A DNA stretch of 64,000 nucleotides, taken from contig OY992538.1 in assembly GCA_963921195.1 (NCBI GenBank), positions 496,001 through 560,000 of the forward strand. Direction: 5' to 3'. Of the stretch, positions 45,653-55,319 are shown piece by piece. Made by a program: the position numbers and the translations under genes. Position 1 is the stretch's first letter, and every line of letters begins with the position of its first letter. The stretch is from Pegoplata infirma. Lineage: Eukaryota > Arthropoda > Insecta > Diptera > Anthomyiidae. The notes beneath the pieces were generated by a model. The model was not told the DNA's origin and did not search any database. It worked only from the letters and a program-made list of their open reading frames with translations.

Positions 45653-46456
45653 GGTACTGCGCAATAACTCCCAAATGAAATAAGTCCCAATGAAATAATT
45701 CCCAATGAAATAAGTTCCAAGAAAAATGAATTAACTCCACACTTTAAAAAATGAAATAACTCCCAAAGAAAAAATGAAATATGTCCCAATATTTGGGAGT
45801 TATTTAAAATCAAAATAATAACTCCCAAAAAAAATGAAAGAACTCCCAATGAAATAAGTGCCAAAGAAAATGAAATAAGTTCCCATTGTTTTTTTGTAAT
45901 AAAGGTTTTCTGCGTAGCCGGCCTTCGGCCGGGCTTAGGGATTACATACTCCATGCATTAAACCCACCCTCTCTGCAAACCAAAGCTATTTTGGTTATCA
46001 GGCCTTTTTGAGGCATAACAGATTTGAAAACGTAAAGGCCTGCTACCCTAGAAAACTTTACTTTGCGGAGAGGGTGGGTTTAATGCATGGATTTTGTAAT
46101 CCCTAAGCCCGGCCGAAGGCCGGCTACGCAGAAAAACTTTTAAGAAAAAAAAAAAAAAACAATTGCACAGAGGTGTATATTGTTTTCAATTAAGATGAAA
46201 TAAGTCCCACCATTGATGAAATAACTCCCAATGCTTAACACGAAATGAAATAACTCCCAATCTATTTTTTGTTGGGGTTTTTTCATTTGGAAGTTATTTC
46301 ATAATGAAATAAATCCCAACAAAATTTGTGCAATAAGTCCCACTACACTGGGACTAATTTCATAATGAAATAAGTCCCAAATCGTATGTAAAATTTTTGG
46401 GAGTTGTTTCATTTTTTTTTGGGAGTTATTTCATTTGGGAGTTATTGCACAGTACC
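45653..46456. mobile_element. 804-bp element, GGTACTG ends, perfect 9-bp target duplication
   Basis: Flanked by GGGGAATGC at 45644-45652 and 46457-46465. Ends GGTACTG(C/T)GCAATAACTCCC are inverted. The interior consists of many copies of 'aatgaaataactccc' or 'aagtcccaatgaaat' in both orientations plus a nested hairpin (45906-46135). A 9-bp duplication suggests a Mutator- or Merlin-type transposase. Confidence 0.85.
45906..46135. mobile_element. 230-bp GC-rich long-inverted-repeat insert
   Basis: Arms of about 70 bp: TTTTCTGCGTAGCCGGCC inward through 'ttcggccgggcttagggatt' and 'catgcattaaacccaccc'. The right arm mirrors it. GC content is sharply higher than the surroundings. Confidence 0.85.
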
Positions 46457-46838
46457 GGGGAATGCAATCAGTAAATTTTCATTCAGAATGCCAAATGGAA
46501 CTTAGTAATGAAATCCTTCGAAGCTCTGCCTGTAACGCACGTTTGGAAAGGTCTTTAAATACCCTTTCTAATGATATCATAACCGTCATGGTCGGATAAG
46601 TAGTTTTTGAAATATTTAAGAAAAACCAATTTAACTTCAAAGTCCTGCCCCTCCCAAACGGGGTATATCCCCATGGGTTTGAACACCCATTCGACTTTTT
46701 AGAGGTCAAAGGTCATATTTTTTTTTTTTATTTAAGCAAGTTCGGTTATTTTTAACGAGTTCCTTTTTTTTTGTACACATATTCCTTCATATGTATACCT
46801 CGTAGATACATAGCAACAATTTATGCATAGACAGACAT

Positions 46839-46994
46839 CCTTAGCACAACAATCTATCGTTTTTGGACTAACGCCACCATCAACTTCAATATCTAAATTA
46901 GGATAGTTTTGAAAGACATACCTTAGCACAACAATCTATCGTTTTTGGACTAACGCCACCATCAACTTCAATATCTAAATTAGGATAGTTTTGA
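46839..46994 (-). repeat. Tandem duplication of the Rpe exon-1 3' end
   Basis: 74 identical bases at 46839-46912 and 46921-46994, offset by 82 bp. The exon-proximal copy keeps the donor AAG|GTATGT. The intronic copy reads AAG|GATGTC, that is, the TA after the first G is missing. This gives an apparent 65-codon frame at 46732-46929 that is not a separate gene. Confidence 0.9.
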
Positions 46995-47485
46995 CGCAAC
47001 CATTCAATTTTTGGCATCATATCAGCCATAAATGATTGGCCACCAAATCCAGGTTCAACAGTCATCACAAGAGCAACATCAGCCATATCTAGGTAGTTCT
47101 TAAGAGCATCCACTCCAGTGCCAGGTTTTATGGCTAAGCCCACTTGCATGCCAGACTCTTTAATCTTTCGACAAATGTCTGCAATGTTATCCTGTACTGG
47201 CTCAATGTGGAATGTATACAGATTAACACCAGCATCTGCCATTGGTTCTATCCACTGCTGAGGCTTTGAGACCATCATGTGTGTTTCAAAGAAGGCATCT
47301 TTAATTTTATTGCGCAAGCACTTGACCACAGAATGGCCGAATGTGAGATTTGGCACGAAATGACCATCCATAACATCTAAATGCAAGTAGTCGGCACCAT
47401 TATTAAGTAAACGTTGAGATTCTGCAGCCAAGTCCGCAAGATCGGCATTCAAAATGGACGGACCAATTTTAGCTTGCACAGGCAT
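46922..47485 (-). CDS. Rpe: Ribulose-phosphate 3-epimerase, exon 1
   Basis: Encodes residues 1-188 of a cytosolic TIM-barrel enzyme that interconverts ribulose 5-phosphate and xylulose 5-phosphate in the non-oxidative pentose phosphate pathway. Visible motifs: GPSILNAD (8-15), metal ligands H35 and D37 in HLDVMDGHFVPNLTFG, H69 in ETHMMV, EPGFGGQSF (144-152) and the catalytic/metal D175 in EVDGGVSP. The start is chosen at the first ATG, in a good insect context (caaaATG). The exon ends AAG|GTATGT at 46921. Reading on past this gives a short false tail to 46898. No lesions. The only oddity is the tandem copy of the exon end just inside the intron. Confidence 0.96.
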
Positions 47486-47770
47486 TTTGGATTAACAGTT
47501 TTTCTTTTTTACTTAGTTGGAATGAAGTCGTCGGTGAATTTTGTTTATAAAGAAATCTAAACATGTGTACAAAACACGTGTGATAAACAGACCATAGAGT
47601 AAAGATGATAAGAGACTTTGATAGACCCCAGAACAATACATCACTTTCTATAAATTGGTACTCTTATACCAAATTCGGATTCATTTTTTTTAACATGTTT
47701 AGCCACTTAAACATGTTTATATTTAAACTTGTTAAGGTACATAAACTTGTTTAAGTGCTTAAACGAGTTT
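47486..47770. other. Rpe 5' flank
   Basis: Expected to hold the Rpe 5' UTR and promoter; no core element can be identified with confidence. 47700-47770 has repeated 'aacttgtttaagt' phrases. Confidence 0.35.
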
Positions 47771-48229
47771 AAAAACAAGTAAAAAAGTTAAATTCGACCT
47801 TGCCGAATGTAGTGATACCCTCCACAATTTCAAAAAGATTATTGCAAAAAACTTTATTAAAAAAGAAAATTACTTTTGAAAAAAAAAAAATTTTGAAAAA
47901 AAATTTCAGCAAAAAAAAATGTTGGTAAAAAAAATCCGCGATTACTTTTGAACCGATATCGCTCAAATGCAATACCAAACTTCTCGGGAGAACTTCCAAT
48001 ATATATGTTAAGTTTCAGTCATCTCTGTGCAATATTTTGTCCGTGAGAGCATTTTCCACAGACAGAAAGACAGACAGACAGACGGACATCGCTAGAATGT
48101 CTTAAAATCGATCGGGCATCATGAATATATATACTTTATGGGGTCCCAGACCGATATTTCGATCAGTTACAAACGGAATGACAAACTTATATATACCCAC
48201 TATCACTAAGTGGAGGGTATAAAAAATAT
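47771..48229. repeat. INE-1-like repeat, copy 2 (uninterrupted)
   Basis: Counterpart of 33028-33592 plus 35330-35355, ending 'ctatcactaagtggagggta'. Serves as the empty site for the insertion at 33593. Confidence 0.7.
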
Positions 48230-48542
48230 GAATATAGCATTAGGTGGTTATTCATAAAATCTGAAATATAAGGCTTGTTTTTTGCAGACCGGCAAATTAT
48301 TCAATTATTCCATATTATAAGAACCAGGGACCAAAAATAAACGTTATGATTTAATAAAAATCGACCAAAAAAATTAAAAAAAGTTTGTTAATTATTTAAC
48401 AGCAAATATATGAAGACATATTTTAAATAAAAATTAACAAAAATTTGCAAAGATTTCTTAAAATTAATTTTTATTTTTTTATTTAAACTTTTCGGTTAAT
48501 GAAAAAGAGTTTATTCTGATTCGAGGCCTTTTCATGTTCCCC

Positions 48543-51396
48543 CCCAGCCAGAAATTGCCAACCGTTCCAAAAAAAAAGTACTGGGAAAGCAACTTTTTTT
48601 TGTATACCAAGCTCTTTTTAGTAAAGTACTTGGTTTTACCGAACTAATTACTTTGCTAACACTTTTTTACCAAACTAAAGGCGGTTTATATTATTAATTT
48701 GAAATATTTTTTTTTTTAATAATTTTACTAAATTTTAACATTTAAAAAAACTCTTAATTATGTAATAAAGCAATTGCAATGGTGTCATTATAAAATTTAG
48801 TAAGAATACATTTTGATTCTACTATATTGATACTGATTTCAATGTTATTTTTATCTAATTTATTAACATTATAGAGTCCTATTTCTCTTGATGGTAGTGG
48901 AAATTGAAAAAAATCGCTACATTCAGTGAAAATATTGCCTTTCAAAAATATATCATCACTTTTGTATTTAGACTGCTTTCTACTAAAAATTTCAGTAACG
49001 ATAATAACGTTTTCATTGTCGAGTAAACATACGTTATCTGGATGAATAGGTTTATTTTAAAACCTTTAATGTTTACGAAAGAAAATACAACTTTTGATTC
49101 CGAGCTTTGTTTTATATTTCCTAGAGAGTATTTGGAATTTCTATTAAGCGGATATAGCAATGGAATATTATTAACTGAGTTATCGGAATGAAAAATATGT
49201 AGTTTTCTTTGGATTTGAGCAATAGGGTTAGTTGGGGATTTTATAATAGGTTTTAAATAACCAAGACTGTTTTTAAAATCAAATGGCGAAAACTGTGATA
49301 TAGGGGCGCCCATATTAGCTACATCGTCTGCAATGTGAATTAAGTTGTGGATGTTCATTGTTTGGGAATTAGAACCGTAAAAACTTGGCATAAGTTCGAC
49401 AAATGTTCTTAAAATCTGCTTAGCAAACTTATTTTTTAATGTAGCCAATTTCTTTGATGATAAAATTCTGCATGCCGTGTAAAGAATTAAAAAATGCTTG
49501 TATTGATCAAATTTTAAAACGTTTTTCAATATGATACCTCCACCGTATAATAAAAAAAATCGGAATTGTGTTGCTTTCCAGTTTCCTATATCATATAAAT
49601 CGAATGACTTCCTCTGAAACTCTGATGTAATATCTTGAGACAAATTTAAAAAGTTTTTTTGTAAAACAGCAAGATTTTCTGTAGAAATAAATGAAAATGA
49701 TTTCTTATAAATCATCTTTTGAAGCAAATATTTGCTTATGCCGAGATGCAACATATGCATCTCATCCAGAACAACATTCTTGACTAGGTCAATATTTAAA
49801 ATTTCAAGTAGTGGGCTATTTTCCTTTGTTAAATGATGTTCTGAATTTATTTTTTCTTTAAATGACTGCAAAGTCCGTTCATCGCAGTTAATTTCTTTAA
49901 AAACTCGAGTTTTGTTATCTGTTTCTCCTCGTACTGTGCATCTTTCACAGGAAAAAAATCCAGTATGGCTTTTAGTGCACCTAATAAAGGCACGGGCAGG
50001 CATATCGCAACAGAATGCTAGAACTTTAAAGTTAAAAATATTTTCCACTTATATTTACACCTTTAAAAATAAAACCAAAATTAATCTTGAATTCATTTTT
50101 TTAGAAATATTATACCTTCATTTATTAACAAATTGGATTCCACAACGACTTCTTCCAAAAACTCTTGTGAGGAATATGGTTTTGAATTTCCGTAATATAA
50201 GCCTATTAAAAAAGGTTTACTCATATAATCTGGTGCAAACACTTTTCCCATAATAGACTAAAAACCTTTTTTGGATTTGTTAAAGACATCCATGCCATCC
50301 ACATGAATTATCAACGATATACCTGCCTCAACATACAGTTTAGGGTTCACAATATCAACAAGATTTTATTTTATTCCAAAATACTGGAATTTCCCAAAAG
50401 TGTCATCTGAACTTTTCATAATTTTTGTGCAACCGCTTACAGCTGAAATTCCTAGCAATGTTTTAGAGGATTTTGGTAGTGACGTATATCCTTCTTCTCT
50501 CAAAACTATTAAAAGTTCATCGATTGACTTTTGAGTTAGGGTTTTTATATTTCTTAAAACCCAATTCTTTAACCTGAGCTCTAAATGGCCGTTAATAAGG
50601 TTGCTAAAATCAGTTTCCGTTGTTTCAGGTATAAAATCCTCTGTACTAGATGAGGACATCGCTGTCAACAAAAAATTTCCTCATCCGTTGTTTCAAGATT
50701 TTAAGCATCAATAAATTCATCGTGAACGTCGGTTTTGAAGCTAATCATTTAAGTTTATTAAAATAAATTTTTAAAGCTTTCCTCACGAAACAGTTTCCGA
50801 GTGAAACTGAAGCCACAGTTTTTTCAAAGATAACTCGCTGGCTATCCGCAGCAAAGGATCAATGCGGAGGTCGAACTGAACGATAAAAATACGATAAAAC
50901 TACATAACCATTTAAGTAAAATTCGATTATATTAACATTTGAAATGTTATTTAAACGAAAATATTTTTTAACTTTAACATATAATTTATTTAAAAGGATA
51001 ATTAATATATAATTTTTTTAAAATGAAAAAAAAAAAAAATATTTCGTAAGTACGAATTAAATAAAAAATAATTTAATTTAACACATTTTAAATTTTTCAA
51101 TTAATTATTTAGTTAAAATGCATGGGAAAGTAAATTTTAAAATATCTCGGATATTACTTTTGAAATTACTGGGAAACGCTCTGGAAAGTACTGGGAAAGC
51201 CCAATATTTGTTGTATTCAATGTACTCTTATATTACTTTATTTTGATTCAACAATTACTTTGCCACTACTAAATGGTGTTATCATTTAGCATCTTAGCAA
51301 GTACAAAAAACCCAAAAAAAAGGTACTTAGCCAGTATTAATACTACCTTATTAATTACTTTGCCAGATCTGGCCCGTATGTATTTTTCTGCCTGGG
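48543..51396 (-). mobile_element. 2.85-kb DNA transposon (CACTA/TNP2-like?) with decayed transposase
   Basis: Ends CCCAGCCAGAAAT (left) and, inverted, CCCAGGCAGAAAAATACAT (right). 'agtactgggaaagc' motifs lie inside both ends. It carries the interrupted transposase at 48754-50671 and has a deletion derivative at 33957-35016 with matching termini. No clear target duplication; left flank 'ccc' and right flank 'cca'. Confidence 0.75.
48754..50671 (-). pseudogene. Transposase of the CCCAGG element, interrupted
   Basis: Pieces in order: N-terminal part 50671-50366 (LRNWVLRNIK..., 'PKSSKTLLG'); a central part about 50365-50110 containing the IHVDGMDVF block with a probable catalytic Asp; and a 368-codon part from 50048 with CCDMPARAFIRCTKSHTGFF, CERC, and DEMHMLHLGISKYLL. 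A short GT-AG intron (about 50116-50051) probably joins the last two. Lesions: in-frame TAA after residue 101, in-frame TAG soon after the IHVDGMDVF block, and a frameshift near 49030-49060 before the C-terminal part (48754-48945 frame). The motif pattern resembles TNP2-type transposases; the family name is from memory. Nothing intact could be produced. Confidence 0.75.
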
Positions 51397-51787
51397 CCAT
51401 TATGAATTAACATAACAAGTACTTATGATAACTCTACTTTCTTTATTAGGATATTCTCCCATTAAATACTCATAGAGTTTCTTGCTTTCAAAAATGTTGG
51501 CAATTTTCAGGAATGAATTGACGATCGTTTCGGAGGTGTTCCAATTCCCCCATCATCAGAATTCTTTAGAAAATTAGGTAATACTGTTAGCATGCAAACA
51601 TCAAATATTCATACTCTAAATAATCTCAACTTAGTGAGAAAGCAAATATGATTTTCGAAGTTCCACCAGCATTACACCAAATATATTTTCAAAGGTTAAT
51701 ATTTGGATTTTTATTTTCAATCTAAAAATAAAAGTTATTTTTTTTTATTTGTTTATTTAATCGAAAAATTAATTTTTATAGAAATGG
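51397..51787. other. Unassigned spacer
   Basis: No gene seen. It may include untranslatable upstream sequence of the following LINE fragment. Confidence 0.3.
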
Positions 51788-52117
51788 GACTTGCCCCCCT
51801 GTTTATCTTAATGGAAATTTCCCAAAAAGATGATGTCAAGTACCTTGGCATTCACCTGGACAAAAAGCTCTTGTGGAAAAAAACACATTCTGACCAAAAA
51901 GAAAGCCCTGGACTTACAAGTCAAAAAAATGTCTTATTTGATTGGCACTCAATTGAAACTTTTGCTCGAAAATAAGCTCTTGATATACAAATGCATACTA
52001 AAACCAATTTGGACTTACGGTATCCAATTGTGGGGTACTGCAGCAAATTCCAATCTGAAAACTCTACAGCGATTTCAATCGAAAATCCTTAGACAATTAA
52101 CAACAGATCCTTGGAAT
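51788..52117 (+). pseudogene. Jockey-like LINE reverse transcriptase, C-terminal fragment
   Basis: Three frames in succession: TCPPVYLNG, then DDVKYLGIHLDKKLLWKK, then LENKLLIYKCILKPIWTYG and IQLWGTAANSN...LQRFQSKILR. These are the conserved end of Jockey-clade reverse transcriptases. At least two frameshifts (near 51815 and 51890) and severe 5' truncation make it a relic. Confidence 0.85.
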
Positions 52118-52189
52118 TGAAAAAAAAAAGGCTTTTTGTTTTCTTTAAAAAACGCACTTTTATATAGTTTTAAACAATATAAATTTATG

Positions 52190-52318
52190 AAATTTACGTT
52201 CTTAAAATGTTAATGATTCAATATAATTAAAAAATATTAAAAATGCAAATAAAGTACAAATTTCATGACTTTAAAAAAACAAAAATTTTCCTTGATCCCA
52301 GACAGACTTCACGTGAGA
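52190..52318 (+). repeat. 128-bp direct repeat, left copy
   Basis: 'gaaatttacgttcttaaaatg' through 'cagacagacttcacgtgag' is repeated at about 53333-53460. The pair flanks the 52348-53236 element. Confidence 0.8.
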
Positions 52319-52347
52319 AAGTTGAATCAATTACAATCTCTTTACTT

Positions 52348-53236
52348 TAAGTGTGTTCCAGAACTTTCCGGGTAAAGTTCGGTAAAATGAGAGCAAATCA
52401 AAAAACCTCTCACGATACCACAAAAATACACAAAAGTACGGGAACGCTAAAAACCACATTTCAAGCCCAAAATAATAGAAAATGTAAACAAACCAATAAC
52501 GCTAAAATATTTTCGTAAGAAAAATTACTTTAAACAAGAAAACAAATTGTAAAAGTTTATTTTAATAACAAATTATCTTTTTTTGTATTGAAATAACACA
52601 TTTCCTTGGTTTAGTTCTTTATTTTATTTAAACTTCCAATTTATGGTGATTTCTTTTCTGAAAAAAAATGTTTGCCTTTTAATGGTATACATTTTTAAAA
52701 TGTTTAACTCACACCTTCAAAAACTTGCATTTTATTTGACTGGAATAGAACACAACATTCAGAAATACTCTGCCCTGTATTTTTTAACAGCTGTTTTGAG
52801 AAAACAACACAGAAAAAGTCAGCTGTTGTATAAGGCAATTTCAACCCCGTAATATTTTACGGGGTAAAAAGTGCAACTTTTTTGCACTTTATAGGGCAGA
52901 CATTTTTAGAAAAGAACACGATATTCTTTATAGGGGTTGGCATTTTTTTAGAAAAGAACACAAAAACATAATTTTTGGGGCGAAATGCAAAAAAAAGGCA
53001 CATTTTTTGCCAGAAAAGAAAACACCATTAGCTTCACAAAAAAAATCAGCTGTTTTTTCAACATCTGACTGTTACCATTTTACCCGAAAAAAAAGTGCGG
53101 GTAAGTTCGGTAAAATGAGAAACTAATTTATTCTCTCAAAAACTCTCTCATTTACCCAATTTTTGCGTACGGGAACGCTTTTCGGGCTGGTTTGGGTACC
53201 CGCGGGCACCCGCGGTAACGTTGTGGAACAGACCTA
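52348..53236 (-). mobile_element. TAGGTGTGTTCCAGAAC element, inverted copy
   Basis: Complement of 37372-38291 without its hAT-like insert, but with a different nested element (52643-53028). Confidence 0.85.
52643..53028. mobile_element. 386-bp nested element with ATGGTG(A/T)TTTCTTTTCTG ends
   Basis: Inverted ends; internal 'gccctgtat'/'tagggcagac' blocks mirror each other. The 37572 region of the other copy ('gctaatttggaaatttaaat') lacks it. Confidence 0.8.
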
Positions 53237-53332
53237 TTGTTTTCTCTATGGGGGTAGGCATGCACCTTAAACACTCTAACATTAACTGTCTGTGATTAAT
53301 AGAATGAAGGTTGAAAGAGGAATTGGAAATTA

Positions 53333-53460
53333 TGAAATTTACTTTCTTAAAATGTTTATGATTCAATATAATTAAAAAAAAATATTAAAAATGCAAATAA
53401 AGTACAAATTTCAGGACTTAAAAAAAAAATTTCCTTGATTCCAGACAGACTTCGCGTGAG
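53333..53460 (+). repeat. 128-bp direct repeat, right copy
   Basis: Partner of 52190-52318, with small differences. Confidence 0.8.
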
Positions 53461-53498
53461 AGATTCGGATTTGGTATAAGCACTTTTTTATCTATGAT

Positions 53499-53645
53499 AT
53501 AAGTGGTTTACTCGTAAACGAAAAACGAATATTTTTTTTCCGAAATGAAATCACTTTTAAATATTAAAGTGAAATTGAATTGCATAAAAGTAGTTTCATT
53601 TCGAAAAAAAATATTCGCTTTGCGTTTTATGAGTAAAGCACTTAT
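53499..53645. repeat. 147-bp foldback
   Basis: Arms 'ataagtggtttactcgtaaa' inward and its mirrored copy ending 'agtaaagcacttat', with 'gaatattttttttcgaaatgaaa' in both. Confidence 0.75.
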
Positions 53646-54373
53646 TCCACTTCCGAACGGAATTGAGTCTGTGACATGCCATTATAACTAAAGTAGGTTT
53701 CGTTTTTCAAATTATAATTTTTATTTCATAAAAATATTAATTAAAATTCATCATATCGCTCATTTACGTGTATAGTGTCATAACGCAAAATGTTTGATTT
53801 TACAGAAAACCTGTTTAAAGTTTACAATTGAAACTTGGTTTACATTGCAAAAGGCCCGTACATAGAAAATGTTATAATGGCGTGTTCTCTTCTCAAACGG
53901 TGAGTTTAAAAGATATTAATACGAATTTTTAACACAATATAAAGCAGGATATAACAAATAATTCTGTATTGTTTACCCAAAATCGACATATTTTGAGTTA
54001 TGACACTATACAAGTAAATAAGCGATATGTTCTTTACAAAAACATCAAAATTTTCCAGTCTGTAACTCTGCCAATATTTCATAAAAAAATTTTATATCTG
54101 TAATTGAGACTACCTATCACTGTCCTAATATTTTGCCAAAATTGTTCTTCAATCGGACATTTGTTTTTTTTTTTTTTTGGTGTGGCCCGTTGACGCGTTT
54201 TGCCCCATAGGTATATATTTTTTGGCATCCTAGACCTATATTTTGATGCGTTACACACGGAATGATAATGTGAGTTTAACCCCATACTGTGATGGGAGGG
54301 TGTAAAAAAATTAATAATCGTTTTTTTTTTTAAATTAAATTTAAACAATATGGGTTGGTTATTGTGAATTACA
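53646..54373. other. Spacer downstream of boca with INE-1-like fragment
   Basis: 54215-54306 holds the 'cctagacctatattttgatg' and 'cacggaatgataatgtgag' blocks of the INE-1-like repeat. The rest is AT-rich without genes. Confidence 0.45.
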
Positions 54374-54781
54374 TTACAGTTCTTCCTTCTGATCTACGGC
54401 ATTTTTAGTATAAATTCCGGGATACTCTTTGTTTTCTATAGTAACACCTTTACAGCGTTCTTGTTGTACCAAATAGTCTTTAGCCTCCCACGCCTGAGCA
54501 CCGTCTTTGAACATAAATATAGCACGGTCGTCATCGACCATGTAACGTTCAGCTTGTATGTGATTGTTCCATAGACTGGTTTGCCACAGTTTCGTTATAG
54601 TTTCAGCTTCTTCGCGCGTAGGACTTTTATCGACTGACACAAATGTCATTAGGGTGCGACCTTTCTTCGAAGCTTTTAATAAATCCTCTGGATTGCCTGT
54701 GTTTAATTTGGAGAGATCTAACTGAGGTTGAGGACGTAAATGTTCAGGTAGTTCATCAGGCTCTAGCGGATCTTCGTCTTC
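54374..54781 (-). CDS. boca: Boca/MESD LDL-receptor chaperone, exon 2
   Basis: Encodes residues 51-185. It continues the acidic linker (EDEDPLEPDELPEHLRP) into the MESD core: GRTLMTFVSVDKSPTREE, ITKLWQTSLWNN, DDRAIFMFKDGAQAWEAKDYL and ERCKGVTIENKEYPG. The C-terminus is KEEL, a KDEL-type ER-retention signal. Boca/MESD folds the beta-propeller/EGF modules of LDL-receptor-family proteins in the ER (LRP5/6-Arrow, yolkless and others). Splice acceptor 'ttccaccgtacag' at 54782. An open frame continues upstream to 54862 but is intronic. The protein is about the length of the fly protein and shorter than the vertebrate one, which has a longer basic tail. Confidence 0.95.
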   Translation of the reverse strand, partial: EDEDPLEPDELPEHLRPQPQLDLSKLNTGNPEDLLKASKKGRTLMTFVSVDKSPTREEAETITKLWQTSLWNNHIQAERYMVDDDRAIFMFKDGAQAWEAKDYLVQQERCKGVTIENKEYPGIYTKNAVDQKEEL

Positions 54782-54926
54782 CTGTACGGTGGAAAGTGTA
54801 AAATTGATTAAGTAGATCATAAATAGGCAAAAGTGCAGGGCACACACAAATTCATATGCCAACCACCTCCAGAATTACTTCTCTTGCTTCGTAAACTCAG
54901 CTTTTTGCCTTTAACTGCTTTCTTAC
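54782..54926 (-). other. boca: boca intron, 145 bp
   Basis: GTAAGA donor at 54926 and ACAG acceptor at 54782, phase 0 (..DQWE | EDEDP..). Confidence 0.9.
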
Positions 54927-55076
54927 CTCCCATTGATCTAATAATCTCTCCATATCGGCATCTGTAAAATCGCGTATATCTTTTTTGGCCCAATCCGGCT
55001 TAACCTCATCTTTGTATTTCTTGGCTGATATAATAGGCGATAGAGCTATTATAAAAAATAAATATATGTATTTCAT
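54927..55076 (-). CDS. boca: Boca/MESD, exon 1 (signal peptide and helix)
   Basis: Encodes residues 1-50. A hydrophobic signal peptide at about 1-18 (YIYLFFIIALSPIISA) sends the protein to the ER. YKDEVKPDWAKKDIRDFTDA and MERLLDQWE follow, the conserved N-terminal MESD helix. The ATG lies in an A-rich context (aaaaaATG). With exon 2 this gives 185 residues. The short length (50 codons) explains why a simple ORF scan would miss it. Confidence 0.95.
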
Positions 55077-55263
55077 TTTTTAAGATTTTTTTTGCAAAAA
55101 AAAACACCAATCACCACGTCGTCACAGATGTGTATTAATTTACAGTAGGTAAAATTTGTTGAGAAGGAAAGTTCAAGACAAGTGTCAGAAAATATAAAGT
55201 AATAATTTAGGGTTGCCAGGGCACGCCCACAGTACAGACTAGTATGCACACAATGGTGCTAAT

Positions 55264-55319
55264 CAGAGTCATAGAGTAGTCCAACAATTTGCGTTTGAAA
55301 AAGTAGTAAACAAAAACCA
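55264..55319 (+). repeat. CAGAGTCATAG MITE, left piece (interrupted)
   Basis: Starts CAGAGTCATAGAGTAGTCC and reads to 'aaaaacca'. It resumes at 58714 ('catatggtattgtttacg') after the 3.4-kb insertion and loses similarity after about 58755. Confidence 0.85.

Larger units (their letters stand above)
40787..46921 (-). other. Rpe: Rpe intron, 6,135 bp, repeat-filled
   Basis: GT at 46920-46921 (GTATGT) and AG at 40787-40788. It contains, from 3' to 5': a truncated CAGAGTCATAG MITE, AT-rich sequence, a CACAGT right arm, a diverged tandem array, the CCATAG derivative, the 45653-46456 element and a duplicated exon end. 42085-44050 is AT-rich spacer with no supported gene. Confidence 0.85.

Noticed and set aside
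46479..46709. 76-codon minus-strand frame
   Set aside because: Lies in repeat-like intronic sequence, has no recognisable domain, and no splice sites connect it to Rpe.
46839..46921. Alternative splicing from the duplicated exon end
   Set aside because: The outer copy has AAGGATGTC with no GT at the junction, and its use would break the reading frame.
46732..46929. Second epimerase-like ORF
   Set aside because: It is the tandem copy of the exon-1 end read through into the intron, not a paralogous gene.
52190..53460. LTR retrotransposon suggested by direct repeats
   Set aside because: The repeats lack TG..CA ends, primer site and polypurine tract. The enclosed sequence is an inverted-repeat element.
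54782..54862. Alternative boca start at the upstream ATG of the exon-2 frame
   Set aside because: A clear signal-peptide exon with a perfect phase-0 donor lies upstream. The 27 extra codons are intronic.
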